Shown: piece by piece, positions 14,315 through 17,524 of the stretch
Numbering within the stretch: position 1 is the stretch's first letter
How the letters are laid out: every line of letters starts with the position of its first letter
NCBI GenBank assembly: GCA_019241495.1
Contig: JAFAWZ010000218.1
Coordinates: 1-17,524, forward strand
Source: Acidimicrobiales bacterium
Lineage (GTDB): Bacteria; Actinomycetota; Acidimicrobiia; Acidimicrobiales; Palsa-688
Length of the DNA: 17,524 bases
Direction: 5' to 3'
Made by a program: the position numbers and the translations under genes
The notes under the pieces: model-generated
The model's input: only the letters and a program-made list of their open reading frames with translations
Databases searched by the model: none
Told to the model about the DNA's origin: nothing

Positions 14315-15342
14315 GATGCGTCCATCGCCAAGGCCACGATCCGGTCTATTACGTCAGCCAGGGACAGCCCGGCGGCGGCCATCATTCTCGGATAACGACT
14401 GTACGAGGTGATGCCGGGCAGGGTATTGACCTCGTTCAGGACCACCGTTCCATCTTCTTTGAGGAACATGTCCACCCGGGCCAGTCCCCTGCACCCCAGA
14501 GCGCGATATACGACCTTTGCCGTCTCTTGAACGAGTGAGCGCGCCTCGGCAGAGATGTCGGCGGGAACGATGAACGTGGCATTCTCGGAACCGACCTCCG
14601 GTCGCTCCTCCTGATGGATTCGGAAGAACCCATGAGACAAGGCAATGCGATCCGGCTCGCCGGCCGTCAAATCCGTGCCGTTCCCGAGTATGGCGCACCC
14701 CACCTCACTACCGAGGACAGCCTCTTCGATCAGCACCTTGGAGTCGTACCGTCGTGCCTCCTCCAAGGCACCCAGCAACTCTTCTTTTCGAGACACCTTG
14801 CTGACCCCGAAGGATGACCCAGAGCGAGCTGGCTTCACGAAGACTGGATACGCAACCCGATCGGGGTCAACGTGCTCGTTCGCTGTGACAGTGCAGAACG
14901 CGGGCGTGGCAATTCCGGCGTTTCTCACGACGACATGAGCGAGAGACTTGTCCATGCACAAGACGGAGCTCTGAATATCGCAGCCCACGTAGGGAATACC
15001 CGAGAGCTCCAACAAGCCCTGCATCGCACCATCCTCACCGAGCTTGCCGTGCAGGAGAGGCAAGACGACATCCACACTGATCGTGTCGTACCGGCCCTGC
15101 TCCAGGACAAGCAGGCCGTGCACGCTCCTGTCCGGTGACAGCACGACCGCACGGCAACTGTCTTCCCATCCGGCAACTGGGCCGTCACACAGCTTCCAGG
15201 CGCCGCTCATCGTAATCCCGATCCAGAAGGGTTCGAATTTCTCGTGATCGAGGTTCCGTGCGACCTCGTGCGCAGACTTGACGGAGATGGGGTGTTCTTC
15301 GGAACAACCTCCGAACAGGATGGCCAGCCTCAACCTGCGCAT
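14311..15342 (-). CDS. vanA: D-alanine--D-lactate ligase VanA type
   Basis: This 343-residue ATP-grasp ligase joins D-Ala to D-lactate, giving the depsipeptide that lowers vancomycin affinity. It has the same length as enterococcal VanA and near-identical blocks: AILFGGCSEEH (7-17), LHGKLGEDGAMQGL (97-110), YVGCDIQSS (118-126), YPVFVKPARSGSSFGV (165-180) and LNEVNTLPGITSYSRYPRMM near the end. H243 in FFRIHQE aligns with VanA His244, the residue linked to D-lactate choice over D-alanine. The start is ATG at 15342, inside the end of vanH by 13 bases; a longer open frame to 15795 is only vanH read in another frame. GC is clearly lower than in the flanking genes. Confidence 0.97.
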   Translation of the reverse strand: MRRLRLAILFGGCSEEHPISVKSAHEVARNLDHEKFEPFWIGITMSGAWKLCDGPVAGWEDSCRAVVLSPDRSVHGLLVLEQGRYDTISVDVVLPLLHGKLGEDGAMQGLLELSGIPYVGCDIQSSVLCMDKSLAHVVVRNAGIATPAFCTVTANEHVDPDRVAYPVFVKPARSGSSFGVSKVSRKEELLGALEEARRYDSKVLIEEAVLGSEVGCAILGNGTDLTAGEPDRIALSHGFFRIHQEERPEVGSENATFIVPADISAEARSLVQETAKVVYRALGCRGLARVDMFLKEDGTVVLNEVNTLPGITSYSRYPRMMAAAGLSLADVIDRIVALAMDAS

Positions 15343-16298
15343 GCCGCTCTTCTTTCGAACTGAAGGCAATTGATGAGCGTGTTCTCGATCATGTCGCTCA
15401 AGGAGTGATCCGTGTAATAGGCGGTGTGGGGCGTGATGACGACATTCGGTAGCTGTTGCAGCCGTGACAACAGGCGGTTCTCCAGCGATCTCCGCCGGTG
15501 GTCCGAGTAGAAGACTCCTTCCTCGCCTTCGACGACATCCAATGCGGCGCCGCCCAGTCGGCCGCTCTCCAACGCCGGGAGAAGAGCTTCGGTGTCGACA
15601 AGGGAGCCGCGTCCTGTGTTGACGATGAAAGCCCCGGGGATCATCTGCTCGATACGTTGACGATTCAGAAGGTGATGCGTCGCCGCGTTGAGAGGCGTGT
15701 GGAGGGTCACCAGGTTGCTCTGTTGCAACAACACGTCGAAAGGCACGTACTCGACAGGAAATTTGGGACGGCAGTCGTAGGCCAAGAGGCGGCATCCGAA
15801 GCCCCGCAGCCTGTCGATGACCGCGCCACCGATGTGTCCTGTTCCGATGACTCCGATGGTCATGTCGCGCAGCTCCTTGCCGCGCCCGTCGTTCAACCGG
15901 TAGTCATGGGTTTGAACACGACTGATGGTCGATTTGGCGTGGCGCACCACCATCAGGATCAGCATGATCGTGTAGTCCGCCACGCTGTCGGGGGAATAGG
16001 CGATGTTCCCCACCGAAATGCCAACCCGCGCCGCGTATTCCAAGGGAATATGGTCATATCCGATGCTTCTGGTGGAGATATATTTCACGCCGGCTTGGCT
16101 GAGGCCAAAGAGGATGGAGGGCGTGATCCCCGTCTTATGACCGACACTGATGCATCGATTCCCAGATGCCAGTTCAAGGTTGGTTTCAGATAACGGCGCC
16201 TCTACGATGGTTGGCATAATGCCAAAGCGGGACGCGGCCTCGATGAACGAAACGGCCTCGTCGGGCTCACACCCATAGATGGTGAGTCCGGTTCTCAT
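15330..16298 (-). CDS. vanH: D-lactate dehydrogenase VanH
   Basis: This 322-residue NAD(H)-dependent D-2-hydroxyacid dehydrogenase reduces pyruvate to D-lactate for VanA. The length equals that of enterococcal VanH. The N-terminus MRTGLTIYGCEPDEA aligns with the VanH start, so ATG at 16298 is chosen over GTG at 16328, which would add ten residues. The NAD motif is GTGHIG (152-157), and the catalytic Arg, Glu and His are R230 (NTGRG), the E of VVEGEE (258-260) and H291 (TPHTAYYT). Blocks SVGHKTGI, AGVKYISTRSIG and AYSPDSVADYT are VanH-specific in flavour. No clear RBS is seen before the ATG, which lies one base after the upstream gene's stop, so translation is probably coupled. Low GC (near 47-57% in lines sampled) suggests transfer. 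Confidence 0.97.
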   Translation of the reverse strand: MRTGLTIYGCEPDEAVSFIEAASRFGIMPTIVEAPLSETNLELASGNRCISVGHKTGITPSILFGLSQAGVKYISTRSIGYDHIPLEYAARVGISVGNIAYSPDSVADYTIMLILMVVRHAKSTISRVQTHDYRLNDGRGKELRDMTIGVIGTGHIGGAVIDRLRGFGCRLLAYDCRPKFPVEYVPFDVLLQQSNLVTLHTPLNAATHHLLNRQRIEQMIPGAFIVNTGRGSLVDTEALLPALESGRLGGAALDVVEGEEGVFYSDHRRRSLENRLLSRLQQLPNVVITPHTAYYTDHSLSDMIENTLINCLQFERRAACAG

Positions 16299-16299
16299 G

Positions 16300-17424
16300 T
16301 CAGCTGGTGGACACGGAGAAGAAGTCACGGGACTCTTCGGTCGGGCCGAGGTACCGGTCGGCCGGGCGCTGCATCTGCGGGTACAGCTTGGCCCCGGTGA
16401 CCCAGGTGGGGTGGGCCGGGTCAGGGTGGGTGTAGAAGTTGAATGTGACCCACTCCGGGTTGATGTCCAGGGTCATCCCCCGCACCGCCCCGGCCCGCTG
16501 CAGTGACTCGGCCAGCGTCTTGGCCGTCAGGGCCGGGCCGGCCACGTACACCAGGGCTCCCGAAGCCGTCACCCCCAGACCGGAGCGGGCCACGACGGTG
16601 TTGGCGCCGAGCGTGTTTCCCCAGATGTGGGTGTCGTGGTAGGTCGCGTCGGGGGCGATCTGGCCGTTGTCGACCAACGGGACCAGGTTCTGCAGGACAG
16701 CCTCGACCGAGGCGGTCATGGCCACCTCGGTGCCCCAGGCCCCCACGTCGACCCGGCCGTCCTTGTAGATGACCATCGACGAGGCGCCGTTCACCAGGGG
16801 CACGGCCGCTCGCCCGTCAAAGTAGAACCCGCCCTGGGCGTCTTGGAACCGGAACCCCCCGTTGAAGGCAGCCGCCGCCTGGGCGGCCGTCGCGCCGGTG
16901 AGGTCGGGCAGGACGCTCCACGTACCGCCCGGCTCTTGGGCGCCGGGGATGAGCCGGACTCGGAGCCGAGTCGGGTCGATCCACACAGCCGAGGTGATCT
17001 GGCTGGTGTAGACGGTGTCGGCCCGGAACTGGGCCACGTACATAACGGCCCGGCCGTCCATGATAGGCCCGGTGGGCTGCCACTGGCCCTCGTCGGGGAG
17101 GGCTGGGGACACGACCAGCGGCACCGGGCCGGGAGCGGCCAGGCCGGCGGGCGTCGCGGAGGTGCCGGCGGGGTGGGCAGAGCCGGTGGGGACCTGGTTG
17201 AGGGCCTTCGGAGTGCCGCCCTTGGGCGGGGCCTGGCTGTTGTAGTACCACTGCTCCAGCGGGTTGACCACGAACGCGGCGTGGTGGGACCGCAACCAGT
17301 CAGCCCATTTGGCCTTGAAATTCTCGTTGCCCGGCGTCGTGGCGGCTCCGTACACCGATGTCCCGAGGAACACCATGACCAGGCTGACCAGGCCGGCGAC
17401 CACGGACACGACCCGGACAGCCAT
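16300..17424 (-). CDS. membrane-anchored phosphodiester glycosidase (NAGPA-domain) protein
   Basis: From the first ATG this is 374 residues: a membrane segment (about 4-28), an extracytoplasmic spacer rich in Pro/Ala/Gly (about 65-110), then a NAGPA/DUF2233-type domain (about 125-365). The domain shows the hallmark FNGGF (187-191) and LDINPEW (319-325) in place of the common LDGGxS. Such domains cleave sugar phosphodiesters in cell-wall or polysaccharide chemistry; the substrate here is unknown. The frame stays open upstream to the window end with coding-like composition (33 codons, basic: EQRRARRPS, GRPRKGR), so the true start may lie outside the window. The stop is one base from the vanH ATG, which puts it in the van operon or leaves vanH dependent on its transcript. 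High GC, unlike vanHAX. Confidence 0.85.
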   Translation of the reverse strand: MAVRVVSVVAGLVSLVMVFLGTSVYGAATTPGNENFKAKWADWLRSHHAAFVVNPLEQWYYNSQAPPKGGTPKALNQVPTGSAHPAGTSATPAGLAAPGPVPLVVSPALPDEGQWQPTGPIMDGRAVMYVAQFRADTVYTSQITSAVWIDPTRLRVRLIPGAQEPGGTWSVLPDLTGATAAQAAAAFNGGFRFQDAQGGFYFDGRAAVPLVNGASSMVIYKDGRVDVGAWGTEVAMTASVEAVLQNLVPLVDNGQIAPDATYHDTHIWGNTLGANTVVARSGLGVTASGALVYVAGPALTAKTLAESLQRAGAVRGMTLDINPEWVTFNFYTHPDPAHPTWVTGAKLYPQMQRPADRYLGPTEESRDFFSVSTS

Positions 17425-17524
17425 CCGGCCCTTCCGCGGCCGGCCCGGGGCGGACGGTCGCCGAGCCCTCCGCTGCTCGGGATGGAGGTACTCCGCCGGC
17501 AGGCACCCGACGTCGCGGGGTCTG

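Noticed and set aside
14311..15795. Longer open frame giving a 494-residue VanA
   Set aside because: The extra 151 residues are vanH read in another frame; homology, length and the overlapping operon layout put the start at 15342.

Overview
The window is high-GC DNA from an actinobacterium, probably a deep-branching one of the Acidimicrobiia type. This rests on DUF2510, DUF222-HNH and DUF3097 proteins, GTG starts, tightly overlapping genes and strong G/C at third codon positions. The taxon is inferred, not proven. No rRNA, tRNA, CRISPR array or insertion sequence was seen.

Left part (1-5.9 kb): the 3' end of an ABC-2 exporter ATPase, overlapped by its permease, then a small unknown gene. On the minus strand lies a 603-residue membrane-anchored DUF2510 protein with an Ala/Pro/Thr linker. 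After a stretch holding only a doubtful gene remnant comes a minus-strand SDR oxidoreductase, divergent from an ArsR-SRPBCC fusion regulator. That gene is followed by the 5'-truncated remnant of a methyltransferase.

Middle part (5.9-12.3 kb): a rusticyanin/sulfocyanin-like blue copper protein is divergent from an OmpR-family two-component system. Between them are two mirrored 11-bp-period direct repeats that look like binding sites for that response regulator. Next come a DUF3097 protein, an ICMT-like membrane methyltransferase with an overlapping ASCH-domain gene, and a DUF222-HNH endonuclease with a near-perfect actinobacterial LexA (SOS) box upstream.

Right part (12.3-17.5 kb, minus strand): a complete glycopeptide-resistance cassette, vanH-vanA-vanX, directly followed by a murF. 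Just upstream, with its stop one base from the vanH start, is a membrane-anchored phosphodiester glycosidase (NAGPA-domain) gene that may run past the window end. VanH reduces pyruvate to D-lactate, VanA makes D-Ala-D-Lac, VanX destroys D-Ala-D-Ala, and the adjacent MurF would load the depsipeptide onto the muropeptide precursor. Lengths and active-site residues match the enterococcal VanHAX proteins closely. vanHAX is visibly poorer in GC than its neighbours, which suggests transfer. No vanR/vanS or vanY is adjacent. The five-gene arrangement, glycosidase-vanHAX-murF without a linked sensor, is the most interesting system in the window.
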